64,000 nt of DNA from Nocardioides pantholopis (GCF_003710085.1 NZ_CP033324.1:2303501-2367500), one strand, 5' to 3'; counted from the first letter of the stretch, positions 21,853-32,094 are shown. Notes: generated by a model from the sequence alone, not told the origin. Translations and numbers: made by a program.

Positions 21853-23082
21853 GTGACGAGCCATGAGTGGGGCCGCGTCGACGACGACGGCACCGTCTAC
21901 GTCAGGACCGCCGACGGCGAGCGGTCGGTCGGGCAGTACCCCGAGGGCACGCCGGAGGAGGCCCTGGCCTTCTTCACCGAGCGGTACGCCGCGCTCGCGT
22001 TCGAGGTCGAGCTGCTGGAGAAGCGGGTCCAGTCGGGCGTGCTCTCCCCCGAGGAGGCCACCGAGTCGGTGAAGAAGGTGCGGGCCCAGGTCACCGACGC
22101 GAACGCTGTGGGCGACCTCGCCGCGCTCGCCGGCCGGCTCGACGCGCTCGGCCCCGTGATCGCCGCGCACCGCGAGACCCGCCGCGCCGAGAAGGCCCAG
22201 AAGACCGCCGAGGCGAAGACCGCCAAGGAGAAGCTGGTCGCCGAGGCCGAGAAGATCGCCGAGGGCTCCGACTGGCGCAACGGCGCCAACCGGCTGCGCG
22301 AGCTGCTCGACAAGTGGAAGGCGCTCCCCCGCATCGACCGCGGCTCCGACGACTCGCTGTGGCGGCGCTTCTCCACCGCGCGCACGGCGTACACGCGGCG
22401 ACGCAAGGCGCACTTCGCCGAGCAGAACGAGAAGCGCGACTCCGCCCGGGTCGTCAAGGAGCGGCTGGTCAAGGAGGCCGAGGCGGTGTCCGACTCCACC
22501 GACTGGGGTCTCACCGCCGGCCGCTACCGCGACCTGATGCGGGACTGGAAGGCCGCAGGCCCGGCCCCCAAGGACGTCGACGACGCGCTGTGGAAGCGGT
22601 TCCGCGCCGCCCAGGACGCGTTCTTCGGCGCGCGCGACGCCGCCAACGCGGCCCAGGACCAGGAGTTCGCCGCGAACGCCGAGGTCAAGGAGCAGCTGCT
22701 GGTCGAGGCGGAGGCACTGGTGCCGGTCCGCGACCTCGACGCCGCCAAGCGCACCTTCCGCGATATCGCCGACCGCTGGGACGCCGCCGGCAAGGTCCCC
22801 CGCGACCGGATGAAGGAGCTCGAGGGCCGCATCCGCGCCGTCGAGCAGGCGATCCGGGGCGTCGAGGACGAGCAGTGGCGCCGCACCGACCCGGAGAAGT
22901 CCGCCCGGGCCTCGGACATGGTCAGCAAGCTCGAGGCAGCCATCGACAAGGTCCGCGCCGACCTCGGGAAGGCCCGTGCCGCCGGCGAGGAGAAGAAGGT
23001 CCGCGACCTGGAGGAGAACCTCGCCTCCCGCGAGCAGTTCCTCGAGGCCGCCCGCCAGGCCTCGGCCGACTACTCGGGCTGA
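21853..23082 (+). CDS. DUF349 domain-containing coiled-coil protein
   Basis: A 409-residue, highly charged, almost wholly helical cytoplasmic protein with about three DUF349 repeats (for example WKALPRIDRGSDDSLWRRF, WKAAGPAPKDVDDALWKRF, WDAAGKVPRDRMKELEGRI) after a short beta-rich N-terminus (EWGRVDDDGTVYVRTADG). GTG start with AGAGGAAA upstream. In this neighbourhood (between rel and hisS) DUF349 proteins are conserved in actinobacteria; the family is of unknown function, with suggested links to DNA or chromosome handling that I cannot support from sequence. Confidence 0.88.
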   Translation: MTSHEWGRVDDDGTVYVRTADGERSVGQYPEGTPEEALAFFTERYAALAFEVELLEKRVQSGVLSPEEATESVKKVRAQVTDANAVGDLAALAGRLDALGPVIAAHRETRRAEKAQKTAEAKTAKEKLVAEAEKIAEGSDWRNGANRLRELLDKWKALPRIDRGSDDSLWRRFSTARTAYTRRRKAHFAEQNEKRDSARVVKERLVKEAEAVSDSTDWGLTAGRYRDLMRDWKAAGPAPKDVDDALWKRFRAAQDAFFGARDAANAAQDQEFAANAEVKEQLLVEAEALVPVRDLDAAKRTFRDIADRWDAAGKVPRDRMKELEGRIRAVEQAIRGVEDEQWRRTDPEKSARASDMVSKLEAAIDKVRADLGKARAAGEEKKVRDLEENLASREQFLEAARQASADYSG

Positions 23083-23113
23083 CCCGCCGGGTCGGTCGGG
23101 CCTGGCCCGGCCG

Positions 23114-23147
23114 GCGTCGGCTCCCGGTCAGCGTCGGCTCCCGGTCA
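23114..23147. repeat. 17-bp tandem duplication
   Basis: The 17-mer GCGTCGGCTCCCGGTCA occurs at 23114-23130 and again at 23131-23147. Nearly the same string (reverse-complemented, CGTCGGCTCCCGGGTCA) flanks the third copy of the 51-bp palindromic repeat at 40024-40040, so it is part of the repeat unit rather than random. Confidence 0.8.
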
Positions 23148-23198
23148 GCGGTGAGCTGGCCACCGAAATCCACGCGGAAACGGTGGCAGGCTCACCGC
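23148..23198 (+). repeat. 51-bp palindromic interspersed repeat, copy A
   Basis: Starts GCGGTGAGC and ends GCTCACCGC; the two 18-base arms pair with two mismatches around a 15-base centre. A near-identical copy is at 23220-23270 and an inverted copy at 39973-40023. All three are exactly 51 bp. It sits between the convergent DUF349 and rel genes. Confidence 0.85.
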
Positions 23199-23219
23199 CG
23201 GTCCCGGGCGGCCGGATCA

Positions 23220-23270
23220 GCGGTGACCTAGCCACCGAATCGTGTCCTGAAACGGTGGCAGGCTCACCGC
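23220..23270 (+). repeat. 51-bp palindromic interspersed repeat, copy B
   Basis: Same length, same terminal bases (GCGGTGACC to GCTCACCGC) and same right arm as copy A; the centre differs. Copies A and B are both followed by GGTCCCGGGC. The pair occupies the DUF349/rel convergent gap and may also terminate both transcripts. Confidence 0.85.
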
Positions 23271-23314
23271 TGGTCCCGGGCAGCCGCCCGCAGCCGCCTC
23301 CGGCAGGGCGCTGC

Positions 23315-25624
23315 CTACTGCGTGACCCGGTAGGCGTCGAAGACGCCGGGCACGGTCCGGACCGCCTTGAGCACGGTGTCGAGGTGCTTGGCCTCGGCCA
23401 TCTCGAAGGTGAAGCGGGTCTTCGCCACCCGGTCGCGGGTCGTGGAGAGGTTGGCGCTGAGGATGTTCACGTGCTCGTCGGAGAGCACCATCGTGATGTC
23501 GGAGAGCAGCCGGGCGCGGTCCAGCGCCTCGACCTGGATGTTGACCAGGAAGCTCGAGGCGCCGGTGGGCGCCCACTCGACCTCGAGCAGTTTCTCGGGC
23601 TGGCTCAGCAGCGCGGCGGCGTTGGTGCAGTCGCGCCGGTGCACCGAGACCCCGCCGCCCTTGGTGACGAAGCCGAGGATGTCGTCGGGCGGAACCGGCG
23701 TGCAGCACTTGGCCAGCTTGGCCCACACGTCGCTGGCGCCCTTGACGATGACGCCGCCGTCGCCGTCCGCGCGCACCTTCGAGTGGCTGCGGCGACCGGT
23801 GATCGTCACGGCCTCGGCGAGGTCCTCCTGGGCGCTCTCGCTGCCGCCGTGCTCCTCGATGACGCGGCGTACGACGGCCTGCGCGGACAGGTTGTTCTCA
23901 CCGACCGCTGCATACAGCGCGGAGACGTCGGCGATGTTGAAGTGCCGGGCCGCCAGCGTCAGCGACTCGTGGGACATCAGCCGCTTGAGCGGCAGCCCCT
24001 CCTTGCGCATCAGCTTGGCGATCTGCTCCTTGCCGCGCTCGATGGCCTCCTCGCGGCGCTCCTTGGTGAACCACTGCCGGATCTTCGAACGCGCGCGGGG
24101 GGACTTCACGAACGTCAGCCAGTCCCGCGAGGGGCCGGCGTTCGCGGACTTGGAGGTGAAGACCTCGACCACGTCGCCGTTGTCCAGTGTCGACTCCAGC
24201 GGCACCAGCCGCCCGTTGACCCGGGCACCGATGGTGTGGTGGCCGACCTCGGTGTGCACGGCGTAGGCGAAGTCCACCGGGGTGGCGCCGGCGGGCAGCG
24301 CGATGACGTCGCCGCGCGGGGTGAAGACGTAGGTCTGCGCACGGTTCATCTCGAAGCGCAGCGACTCCAGGAACTCCCCCGGGTCCTCGACCTCGCTCTG
24401 CCAGTCCACGAGCTGGCGGACCCAGGTCATGTCGTCCATGTCGCCGCGCCGGTCGGTGTCGACACCCGAGCGGGTGTCCTCCTTGTACTTCCAGTGCGCG
24501 GCGACGCCGTACTCGGCGCGGCGGTGCATCGCGAAGGTCCGGATCTGCAGCTCCACCGGCTTGCCCTGCGGGCCGATCACCGTGGTGTGCAGCGACTGGT
24601 ACATGTTGAACTTCGGCATCGCGACGTAGTCCTTGAACCGGCCCAGGACCGGGTTCCAGCGCGAGTGGAGCACGCCGAGGACGCTGTAGCAGTCGCGGTC
24701 GTCGTCGACCAGGATCCGGATCCCGACCAGGTCGTAGATGTCGGAGAAGTCGCGGCCGCCGACGATCATCTTCTGGTAGATCGAGTAGTAGTGCTTGGGC
24801 CGCCCGGTGACCTTGGCCTTGATCTTGGCCTCGCGCAGGTCGCTCTGCACCCGGTCGATGACCTCGGCGAGGAACTGGTCGCGCGAGGGCGCCCGCTCGG
24901 CGACCATCCGCACGATCTCGTCGTAGATCTTGGGGTGCAGGGTGGCGAACGCCAGGTCCTCCAGCTCCCACTTCAGCGTGTTCATGCCGAGCCGGTGGGC
25001 CAGCGGGGCGTAGATGTCGAGGGTCTCGCGGGCCTTGCGCTCCTGCGTCTCCTGCTTGACGTAGCGCAGCGTCCGCATGTTGTGCAGCCGGTCGGCGAGT
25101 TTGATGACCAGCACCCGGATGTCGCGCGACATCGCCACGATCATCTTGCGGATCGTCTCGGCCTCGGCGGTCTCGCCGTAGCGGACCTTGTCGAGCTTGG
25201 TGACGCCGTCGACGAGCCGGGCGACCTCCTCGCCGAACTCCTCCTTCACCTGCTCCAGCGTGTACGGCGTGTCCTCGACCGTGTCGTGGAGCAGCGAGGC
25301 GACCAGCGTCGGCTCGGTCATGCCGAGCTCGGCGAGGATCGTGGTGACCGCGAGCGGATGGGTGATGTAGGGATCACCGCTCTTGCGCATCTGGGTGCCG
25401 TGCAGCCGCTCGGCAGTGAGGTACGCGCGCTCCAGCAGCGCCAGATCGGCCTTCGGGTGGTTGGTCCGCACCGCGCGGAACAACGGCTCCAGGACCGGGT
25501 TCGCGCTCTGGTGACGGTTGCCCATCCGGGCCAGCCGGGTCCGCATGCTGCGGGCCGTGGGCGCGCCCTCGGAGCGCTCGGGCACTCGCTCCCGGGGCGT
25601 CGCGTCGGCGCGGTTCTCGCTCAC
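23315..25624 (-). CDS. relA: Bifunctional (p)ppGpp synthetase/hydrolase Rel
   Basis: Makes and degrades the stringent-response alarmone. The 769-residue protein has the HD hydrolase domain with the catalytic pair in [10 protein letters not shown] (residues 113-114) and [11 protein letters not shown], the synthetase domain ([13 protein letters not shown], then VGIRILVDD and [11 protein letters not shown]), TGS domain ([21 protein letters not shown]), a helical/zinc-finger segment with [13 protein letters not shown], and a C-terminal ACT domain. All parts for both activities are intact. GTG start. The apt-rel order is conserved in actinobacteria. Confidence 0.96.
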   Translation of the reverse strand: MSENRADATPRERVPERSEGAPTARSMRTRLARMGNRHQSANPVLEPLFRAVRTNHPKADLALLERAYLTAERLHGTQMRKSGDPYITHPLAVTTILAELGMTEPTLVASLLHDTVEDTPYTLEQVKEEFGEEVARLVDGVTKLDKVRYGETAEAETIRKMIVAMSRDIRVLVIKLADRLHNMRTLRYVKQETQERKARETLDIYAPLAHRLGMNTLKWELEDLAFATLHPKIYDEIVRMVAERAPSRDQFLAEVIDRVQSDLREAKIKAKVTGRPKHYYSIYQKMIVGGRDFSDIYDLVGIRILVDDDRDCYSVLGVLHSRWNPVLGRFKDYVAMPKFNMYQSLHTTVIGPQGKPVELQIRTFAMHRRAEYGVAAHWKYKEDTRSGVDTDRRGDMDDMTWVRQLVDWQSEVEDPGEFLESLRFEMNRAQTYVFTPRGDVIALPAGATPVDFAYAVHTEVGHHTIGARVNGRLVPLESTLDNGDVVEVFTSKSANAGPSRDWLTFVKSPRARSKIRQWFTKERREEAIERGKEQIAKLMRKEGLPLKRLMSHESLTLAARHFNIADVSALYAAVGENNLSAQAVVRRVIEEHGGSESAQEDLAEAVTITGRRSHSKVRADGDGGVIVKGASDVWAKLAKCCTPVPPDDILGFVTKGGGVSVHRRDCTNAAALLSQPEKLLEVEWAPTGASSFLVNIQVEALDRARLLSDITMVLSDEHVNILSANLSTTRDRVAKTRFTFEMAEAKHLDTVLKAVRTVPGVFDAYRVTQ

Positions 25625-25650
25625 TCCACCAGTCTAGGCGTCGGCCGCGG

Positions 25651-26214
25651 TCAGACCGTCAGGACGGTGCTGACGGGCAGCTCACCGAGCCCGGCGCGCC
25701 CGCCGAGAGCGCCCAGCTCCAGCAGCACGCTCACCGCGACGACGACGCCGCCGCTGCGCTCGACCAGGTCCCGGGTGGCGCGCATCGTGCCGCCGGTGGC
25801 CAGCACGTCGTCGACGAGCAGCACCCGGTCACCGGGGGCGATCGCGTCGACGTGGATCTCCAGGGTGGCGGCGCCGTACTCGAGGTCGTAGGAGACCGCG
25901 TGGGTGGGCCGCGGCAGCTTGCCGGCCTTGCGGACCGGCACGAAGCCGGTGCCGAGGGCGAGCGCCGCCGGCGCGGCCAGGATGAACCCGCGGGCCTCCA
26001 TGCCGAGCACCTTGTCGACGACGACCCGGCCCTGCTCGTCCCGGCCGGCAGCGGCGACGGCCTCGACCACCGTCGTCAGACCGGTGTGGTCGGCCAGGAC
26101 CGGCGTGATGTCCTTGAAGACGACACCCGGCTCGGGGAAGTCCGGCACGTCGATGACGAGCCGCTCGAGGACCTCGCGCGCCGCGGCGACCTGGGTCGCC
26201 GGGGCCGCGCTCAC
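25651..26214 (-). CDS. apt: Adenine phosphoribosyltransferase
   Basis: Salvages adenine to AMP using PRPP. The 187-residue protein has FPEPGVVFKDITP, GMEARGFILAAP and the PRPP loop VLLVDDVLATGGT. GTG start overlaps the secF stop (GTGA). The secD-secF-apt-rel order is the same as in mycobacteria and streptomycetes. Confidence 0.95.
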   Translation of the reverse strand: MSAAPATQVAAAREVLERLVIDVPDFPEPGVVFKDITPVLADHTGLTTVVEAVAAAGRDEQGRVVVDKVLGMEARGFILAAPAALALGTGFVPVRKAGKLPRPTHAVSYDLEYGAATLEIHVDAIAPGDRVLLVDDVLATGGTMRATRDLVERSGGVVVAVSVLLELGALGGRAGLGELPVSTVLTV

Positions 26215-27467
26215 TTCCGGCCCCGCTTGGAGCGCGGCTGCCGGGTCGGCTGGGTGCGTCCCGCCGCGTTGCGCTCGGAGAGCGATCCCTTCGCCGGCGG
26301 GGCGACCCGGCCGCGACCGGTCGCCTCCTCCGCCCGCGGCGGGGCGGTGACCCGGCCCACCGGGGCCGGGCGCTCGCCGTCGGGCTCCTCGAGGTCATCG
26401 AGCTCGTCGCTGTCGCCGGGCTCGTCGGCGACGGGCATGTCCTCGGTGAACGCCGGCACGTTGGCGTACGGGTCCACGCTGGCGCGCTTGGCACGGGCCT
26501 TGGCCCGGCGGTCCTCGAACTGCACGCCCGCCTCGCGGCCCTTGAGCTGCACCAGGATCCGTGGCGCGAGCAGCACCGAGGAGTAGATGCCGACGGCCAT
26601 GCCGACGAACTGGGAGAGCGCGAGGTCCTGCAGGGACCCGCCGCCGAGCTGGACCACGCTGACCCAGAGGATCGCGCCGATCGGGATCAGCGCGACGATG
26701 CCGGTGTTGATCGAGCGGACCAGCGTCTGGTTGACCGCGAGGTTGGCCGCGTCGGCGTACGTCTGTCCGGGCTTGCGCAGCTCGTGGGTGTTCTCCCGGA
26801 CCTTGTCGAAGACCACGACCGTGTCGTAGAGCGAGAAGCCGAGCACCGCGAGCAGACCGGTGACCGCCGACGGGGTGACCGGGAAGCCGGAGAGGGCGTA
26901 GATGCCGACGGTGATGACGATGTCGTGGAAGAGCGCGACCATCGCCGCGATCGACATCTTCCACTCGCGGAAGTAGATCCAGATGAAGATCATCACCAGG
27001 ACCAGGAACACAGCGACGCCGAGCAGCGCGCGCTCGGCGACCTCCTCGCCCCAGCTGGCGCCGATCTCGTCGGTCGAGATGTCGCCGGTGGGTTCGACGG
27101 TCTCAGAGATCACGTCCAGGATCTCGTTGGTGCGCTCCTGGTCCAGCTCGCCGACCTGGATCGAGACGGACTCGCTGCCGGCGGTGGTGACGACCGGGGA
27201 CTCGGCGCCCTCGACCTCCGCCTCGGCGATCGCCTCGCGCAGCTCGTCGGCGGTGTCCTGGGTGACGTCGCTGCTCGCGAGCGGCACTTTGTACTGGGTG
27301 CCGCCGGTGAACTCGATGCCGAAGTTCAGGCCCTTGCCGAAGATCGAGACCAGGGCGAGCGCCACCAGCAGCAGGCTGATGGCGTACCAGAGGCGTCGGT
27401 GCCCGACGAAGTCGATCGAGCGCTGACCGTTGTAGAGCGCGTTGCCGTACCGCGATGCCTTGCCCAT
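26211..27467 (-). CDS. secF: Protein translocase subunit SecF
   Basis: RND-type partner of SecD that uses the proton gradient to drive late steps of Sec export. The 418-residue protein has a first helix at about residues 28-45, the GLNFGIEFTGG motif, the periplasmic domain, and the helical bundle (VALFHDIVITVGIYAL, VLGFSLYDTVVVFDKVREN). The C-terminal tail of about 110 residues is charged, Pro/Arg-rich and unlike the E. coli protein; such tails occur in actinobacterial SecF. One-base overlap with secD (TGATG). Confidence 0.94.
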   Translation of the reverse strand: MGKASRYGNALYNGQRSIDFVGHRRLWYAISLLLVALALVSIFGKGLNFGIEFTGGTQYKVPLASSDVTQDTADELREAIAEAEVEGAESPVVTTAGSESVSIQVGELDQERTNEILDVISETVEPTGDISTDEIGASWGEEVAERALLGVAVFLVLVMIFIWIYFREWKMSIAAMVALFHDIVITVGIYALSGFPVTPSAVTGLLAVLGFSLYDTVVVFDKVRENTHELRKPGQTYADAANLAVNQTLVRSINTGIVALIPIGAILWVSVVQLGGGSLQDLALSQFVGMAVGIYSSVLLAPRILVQLKGREAGVQFEDRRAKARAKRASVDPYANVPAFTEDMPVADEPGDSDELDDLEEPDGERPAPVGRVTAPPRAEEATGRGRVAPPAKGSLSERNAAGRTQPTRQPRSKRGRK

Positions 27468-29194
27468 CAGGCCTTGCCTCCTGCCGGAACGGCGTCGATG
27501 CCGAGGGTCTCCGGGCTGAGCCCGGAGAGCTTGCCGCCGCCGTTGAAGAACTTGAACTGGGCCAGCCAGGACACGAACGGCTTGGTGAACCAGAACAGCA
27601 CCGCGAGGTCGATCAGCGTCGAGAGGCCCAGGGCGAACCCAAAGCCCTTCACCGCGCCGGTGGCGAAGATGTAGAGGATCGCCGCGGAGAGCAGCGAGAC
27701 CGTGTTGGCGGCCAGGCGGGTGACCTTGGCGCGCTTCCACCCGGTCTCCACCGCGACCCGCATCGAGCGGCCCTCGCGCATCTCGTCACGGATGCGTTCG
27801 AAGAACAGGATGAAGGAGTCGGCGGTGACACCCACCGCGATGATCAGCCCGGCGATACCGGGCAGGGTGAGCGTGAAGCCCGCGGTCTTGGCGAGCAGCA
27901 GCACCAGCGCGTAGGTGATCGCCGCGGCGACCGCCAGCGAGGCCAGCACCACGATGCCGAGGCCGCGGTAGTAGAGCAGGCAGTAGAGCATCACCAGGCC
28001 GAGGCCGAGGGCGCCCGCCCACAGGCCTGCGGTGAGCTGGTTGCCGGCGAGCGAGGGGCCGATGTTCTCGGTGGTGGCGTCGTCCTCGAACGTGATCGGC
28101 AGCGCGCCGAACTTCAGGCTGGTGGCGAGGCTGTTGGCGGTCTCCTCGGTGAAGTTGCCGCTGATCTGCGCCTCGCCGTTCGGGATCACGCCCTGCATGG
28201 TGGGCGCGGAGATGACCTGGCCGTCGAGCACGATCGCGAACTGGTTCTCGGTGCCGACCAGCGCGCGGGAGATCTCCTCGAAGACGTCCTCGCCCTTGCC
28301 GCCGATGTCCAGGTTGACGACCCAGTTGACGTCGCCCTGCGGGATGCCGGCGGAGGCCGACTTCAGGTCGGTGCCCTCGATCGCGGCGGCGGAGAGGAGG
28401 TACTTCTGGCTGGTGCCGGTCTCCGGGTCGAACTCACAGGTGACCAGCGGCTTGTCGGGGTCGTCGACCACGACCGCGGCGGAGCCGTCGGTCGGGCACT
28501 CGAACTCGTTGAACGCCTGGACCGAGGCCTGGTCCGGGTTGTTCTGGAAGGCGAGCAGCGCGTCCAGGTCGGTGGACTGGTCCGGGCCGGCCGGGGCGGG
28601 CGTGCCCTCGGCGGTCTCGGTCGGGATCGGGTCGGCGGTGGAGTCCGCGCCACTCTCGGGGGTGGCCGCGTCCGAGGGGGCCGGCGTGGCCGGGGTCTCG
28701 TCGGCGAAGCCGACGCGGGGCCGGTTCGCGGTGCCCGAGGGCGCCGGCTGCTCCTGGGGAGCCTCCGGCAGCACGCTCTCGGACGGCGCCCCGGGGACCG
28801 GGCCGCCGGTGCCGGGCGCGGGGCCGCAGCGGCCGTCGGCCTCGGTGCAGGCGACCAGCCGGAACCGCATCTGCGCCTGGCGCTTCACCGTGTCGACGAG
28901 GTCGCGGGCGTTCTCGCCGGGGATCTCGACGACGATGAACTCGCCGCTCTGCGTGGTGACGTCCGCCTCCGCGACACCGGAGCCGTTGACGCGCTGGTCG
29001 ATGATCTTGCGCGCCTCCTCGAGGCTCTCGTCGCTGGCGTCGCCCTGGGCCTTCAGGGTGATCCGGGTGCCGCCCTGGAGGTCGAGGCCGAGCTGCGGCT
29101 TCCACTCCCCGGCCAGCGCGGTCAGCCCGTAGAGCAGCACGACGCCGGCGAGGAACACCAGCAGCATGCGCCCGGGACCGGTCTTGCGAGCCAT
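27467..29194 (-). CDS. secD: Protein translocase subunit SecD
   Basis: RND-type export factor, 575 residues. The N-terminal helix (LLVFLAGVVLLYGLTAL) is followed by LGLDLQGGTRI, the P1 periplasmic domain and the C-terminal helices with ADSFILFFERIRDE. Between about residues 120 and 195 lies a low-complexity insert rich in Pro, Ala, Thr, Ser and acidic residues that interrupts the P1 domain. ATG start at 29194, 2 bases after the yajC stop. Confidence 0.94.
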   Translation of the reverse strand: MARKTGPGRMLLVFLAGVVLLYGLTALAGEWKPQLGLDLQGGTRITLKAQGDASDESLEEARKIIDQRVNGSGVAEADVTTQSGEFIVVEIPGENARDLVDTVKRQAQMRFRLVACTEADGRCGPAPGTGGPVPGAPSESVLPEAPQEQPAPSGTANRPRVGFADETPATPAPSDAATPESGADSTADPIPTETAEGTPAPAGPDQSTDLDALLAFQNNPDQASVQAFNEFECPTDGSAAVVVDDPDKPLVTCEFDPETGTSQKYLLSAAAIEGTDLKSASAGIPQGDVNWVVNLDIGGKGEDVFEEISRALVGTENQFAIVLDGQVISAPTMQGVIPNGEAQISGNFTEETANSLATSLKFGALPITFEDDATTENIGPSLAGNQLTAGLWAGALGLGLVMLYCLLYYRGLGIVVLASLAVAAAITYALVLLLAKTAGFTLTLPGIAGLIIAVGVTADSFILFFERIRDEMREGRSMRVAVETGWKRAKVTRLAANTVSLLSAAILYIFATGAVKGFGFALGLSTLIDLAVLFWFTKPFVSWLAQFKFFNGGGKLSGLSPETLGIDAVPAGGKA

Positions 29195-29196
29195 GC

Positions 29197-29487
29197 TCAG
29201 GCCTCCTCGGGCTCGGCGGAGACGACCTCGGGCCGGACGATCGTGCCGATCGCACCCCGGGCCACCTTGAGGACGACACCGTCGGCCACGCGGACCCGCA
29301 CGTGGTCGTCCTCGATGTCCTCGACGGTGGCGAAGATGCCCGACGTGAGCATCACCTCGTCACCGACGGACAACGAGGACTGCATCCGGGAGAGTTCCTT
29401 CTGTCGCCGACTGGCCGGCCGGATGATCAGGAGCCAGAACAGCGCCGCGATCGCGACGATGGGCAGGAAGGAGGCGAGCTCCGCCAA
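29197..29487 (-). CDS. yajC: Preprotein translocase subunit YajC
   Basis: Small accessory membrane protein of the SecDF complex, 96 residues. One transmembrane helix (SFLPIVAIAALFWLLIIRP) is followed by the conserved RRQKELSRMQSSLSVGDEV and SGIFATVEDIEDD region. The TTG start at 29487 is chosen because GAGAGG sits 7 bases before it and the product then begins at the usual distance from the helix; an ATG 33 codons upstream adds only low-complexity sequence. Confidence 0.9.
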   Translation of the reverse strand: MAELASFLPIVAIAALFWLLIIRPASRRQKELSRMQSSLSVGDEVMLTSGIFATVEDIEDDHVRVRVADGVVLKVARGAIGTIVRPEVVSAEPEEA

Positions 29488-29688
29488 GACAAGACCTCTC
29501 GAACGAGTTGATGGCCCCCGCGCCACGAGCGGCAGGCAGGACGACCGACGGGCAAGCATAACGGTGCCACGGTCCCGCCGAGGCATTCCGGACGTGCTCG
29601 GGATCACTGTCGCCGACCGCTGCACGCGGTGGAGTGTCCGCCCAGAGTACGCCGCGCGCCCCCGCGCCGGGAGCCTCCGCGCCGGGAC

Positions 29689-30777
29689 TCAGTCCCCGAA
29701 CAACAGCCCGTCCCCCGCGGCCGGGGTCAACGGGGCCGCAGCCGGGGCGGCGAGCCCGAGGTGCTCCCAGGCCGCCGGCGTGGCGACCCGGCCCCGGGGG
29801 GTCCGGGCCAGGAAGCCCAGCCGCACCAGGAACGGCTCGGCCACCTCCTCGACGGTCTCGCGCTCCTCCCCCACGGCCACGGCGAGCGTCGAGACGCCGA
29901 CCGGTCCCCCACCGAAGCGGCGGCACAGCACGTCGATCACGGCGCGGTCGAGCCGGTCCAGCCCGAGCGCGTCGACCTCGTAGAGGTCCAGCGCAGCCTC
30001 GGCGACCGGCAGCGTGACGACGCCCTCGGCGCGCACCTGGGCGAAGTCGCGGACCCGGCGCAGCAGCCGGTTCGCGATCCGCGGCGTACCGCGCGAGCGC
30101 GACGCGATCTCGGCCGAGCCCTCGGGCGTCAGCTCCACGCCGAGCAGGCCGGCGGAGCGGTGCACGATCCGGTCCAGCTCGTGCGGCTCGTAGAATTCCA
30201 GGTGGGCGGTGAAGCCGAACCGGTCGCGCAGCGGGCCGGGCAGCAGCCCGGCGCGGGTGGTGGCGCCGACCAGCGTGAACGGCGGGATCTCCAGCGGGAT
30301 CGCGGTGGCGCCGGGGCCCTTGCCGATGACGACGTCGACCCGGAAGTCCTCCATCGCCATGTAGAGCATCTCCTCGGCCGGGCGGGACATCCGGTGGATC
30401 TCGTCGACGAAGAGGACGTCGCCCTCATTCATCCCCGACAAGATCGCGGCCAGGTCGCCGGCGTGGGTGATGGCGGGGCCGCTGGTGAGCCGCAGCGGGG
30501 TGGACATCTCGGCGGCGATGATCATCGCCAGCGTGGTCTTGCCGAGTCCGGGGGGCCCGGAGAGCAGCACGTGGTCGGGGGCGCGGCCGCGGCGCCGGGC
30601 CGCCTCGAGGACCAGGCCGAGCTGGTCGCGGACCCGGGTCTGCCCGACCACCTCCTCCAGGCTGCGCGGGCGCAGCGCGGCCTCGACGGCGCGCTCGTCG
30701 CCGTCCGCGTCGGCGGCGGTCAGCGAGCGCAGGTGGCTCGTCTCGACCTCGTCGAGCTCGTCCTCGTGGAAGGGCAT
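29689..30777 (-). CDS. ruvB: Holliday junction branch migration ATPase RuvB
   Basis: AAA+ motor of the RuvABC resolvasome, 362 residues. Visible: [12 protein letters not shown], Walker [10 protein letters not shown], Walker [19 protein letters not shown], sensor 1 [26 protein letters not shown] (sensor 2) and the winged-helix C-terminus. The N-terminus has 20-odd extra acidic residues before the family core. It starts 4 bases after the ruvA stop; between ruvB and yajC is a 201-base gap with no recognisable feature. Confidence 0.97.
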   Translation of the reverse strand: MPFHEDELDEVETSHLRSLTAADADGDERAVEAALRPRSLEEVVGQTRVRDQLGLVLEAARRRGRAPDHVLLSGPPGLGKTTLAMIIAAEMSTPLRLTSGPAITHAGDLAAILSGMNEGDVLFVDEIHRMSRPAEEMLYMAMEDFRVDVVIGKGPGATAIPLEIPPFTLVGATTRAGLLPGPLRDRFGFTAHLEFYEPHELDRIVHRSAGLLGVELTPEGSAEIASRSRGTPRIANRLLRRVRDFAQVRAEGVVTLPVAEAALDLYEVDALGLDRLDRAVIDVLCRRFGGGPVGVSTLAVAVGEERETVEEVAEPFLVRLGFLARTPRGRVATPAAWEHLGLAAPAAAPLTPAAGDGLLFGD

Positions 30778-30781
30778 CGGC

Positions 30782-31378
30782 TCAGGCCTTGCTCAGGGTG
30801 CGCAGGGCCGCGCGCAGCAGGGCGGCGACGTCCGGGGTGGCCCCGGCGTCCGGGGCGACCGCCTCGACGGCCGCGTCGGCGTCCTTGGCCGACCAGCCCA
30901 GGCCGACCAGGCCCTGGTGCACCTGATCGCGCCACGGCTCGGCCGGCACGGGCTGCGCGGCGACCCGGCCGCCGACGGGGGCACCGAGCCGGTCCTTGAG
31001 CTCGAGGATGATCCGTTGGGCGCCCTTCTGGCCGATGCCGGGAACCCGGGTCAGGGTCTTGACGTCGTCGGCGGCGACCGCGCGGCGCAGGTCGTCGGGA
31101 GCGAGCACCGCGAGCACCGCCTGGGCGAGCTTGGGGCCGACGCCCGAGGCGGTCTGCACCAGCTCGAAGACAGTCTTCTCGTCCTCGTCGGCGAAGCCGA
31201 ACAGCGTGAGCGAGTCCTCGCGCACCACCATGCTGGTGGGCAGCGTCGCCTGGTGGCCCGGCCGCAGCGTGGCCAGGGTGCCGGGCGTGCACAGCAGCTC
31301 CAGCCCGACACCTCCGACGTCGACGACGGTGCTGGACAGGGTCACCGCGGCGACCTCGCCGCGCACGTAGGCGATCAT
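30782..31378 (-). CDS. ruvA: Holliday junction branch migration protein RuvA
   Basis: Tetrameric DNA-binding partner of RuvB, 198 residues. OB-fold N-terminus ([21 protein letters not shown]), helix-hairpin-helix motifs ([35 protein letters not shown]) and a C-terminal UBA-like domain ([18 protein letters not shown]). The ATG overlaps the ruvC stop (ATGA). Confidence 0.96.
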   Translation of the reverse strand: MIAYVRGEVAAVTLSSTVVDVGGVGLELLCTPGTLATLRPGHQATLPTSMVVREDSLTLFGFADEDEKTVFELVQTASGVGPKLAQAVLAVLAPDDLRRAVAADDVKTLTRVPGIGQKGAQRIILELKDRLGAPVGGRVAAQPVPAEPWRDQVHQGLVGLGWSAKDADAAVEAVAPDAGATPDVAALLRAALRTLSKA

Positions 31379-31899
31379 CTGCTCCTCCTGCCGGCGGCTG
31401 CGACCGCCGCCTCGATCCGGGACTGGGCGCCGCCGCGCCAGATGTGGGTGATGGCCAGCGCCAGCGCGTCGGCGGCGTCGGCCGGCTTCGGCATCGCGTC
31501 CAGCCGCAGGATCCGGGTCACCATCGCGCCCACCTGCGCCTTGTCGGCCCGGCCGTTGCCGGAGACGGCCGCCTTGACCTCGCTGGGGGTGTGCAGGGCG
31601 ACCGGCAGCCCGCGCCGGGCGGCGCAGACCATCACGACGCCGCTGGCCTGGGCGGTGCCCATGATCGTGCTGACGTCGGAGCGGGCGAAGACCCGCTCCA
31701 CCGCCACCGAGTCCGGGGCGTACTCGTCGAGCCAGGCGTCCACGCCCTTCTCGATGGTCACCAGTCGCTCCGGCACCGGCAGCTGCGCAGAGGTCCGCAG
31801 CACGTTGACGTCGATCAGCGTCAGCGGGCGGCCGACGTCGCCGTCGACCACGCCCATCCCGCAGCGGGTCAGGCCGGGGTCGATCCCGAGCACGCGCAC
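31375..31899 (-). CDS. ruvC: Crossover junction endonuclease RuvC
   Basis: Resolves Holliday junctions by paired nicks. The 174-residue protein has the RNase H-fold acidic residues in LGIDPG (first), AVERVF (second) and [12 protein letters not shown] (third and fourth). GTG start. It heads the ruvC-ruvA-ruvB operon. Upstream 240 bases hold a large palindrome and no gene. Confidence 0.95.
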   Translation of the reverse strand: MRVLGIDPGLTRCGMGVVDGDVGRPLTLIDVNVLRTSAQLPVPERLVTIEKGVDAWLDEYAPDSVAVERVFARSDVSTIMGTAQASGVVMVCAARRGLPVALHTPSEVKAAVSGNGRADKAQVGAMVTRILRLDAMPKPADAADALALAITHIWRGGAQSRIEAAVAAAGRRSR

Positions 31900-32020
31900 G
31901 TCGTCGCCTTCCGTGGTCCGAACAGGTGTTCGGAGACCACGCTAGCCCGCGCCGGACGGCGTACGGCGCAGGACACGCGGGGGCGGGCTGTGACCGCGCC
32001 CGCCCAGTCCGCCGGCCCGG

Positions 32021-32094
32021 CTTGTAACGCGACGTTCGCTCCACTAGGCGCCCGCTGCAGCAGGCGCCTAGTGAGGCGAACGTCGCGTTACAAG
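32021..32094. repeat. 74-bp near-perfect palindrome between ruvC and yebC
   Basis: Arms at 32021-32052 and 32063-32094 are 32-base reverse complements with two mismatches; the 10-base centre contains the palindrome GCTGCAGC. The outer ends read CTTGTAACGCGACG and CGTCGCGTTACAAG. It is AT-richer at the ends than its surroundings. It may be a MITE-like or REP-like mobile palindrome that also works as a terminator for yebC. Confidence 0.8.

Noticed and set aside
23114..23270. CRISPR array
   Set aside because: There are only two 51-bp copies, palindromic, without regular spacers and without cas genes.
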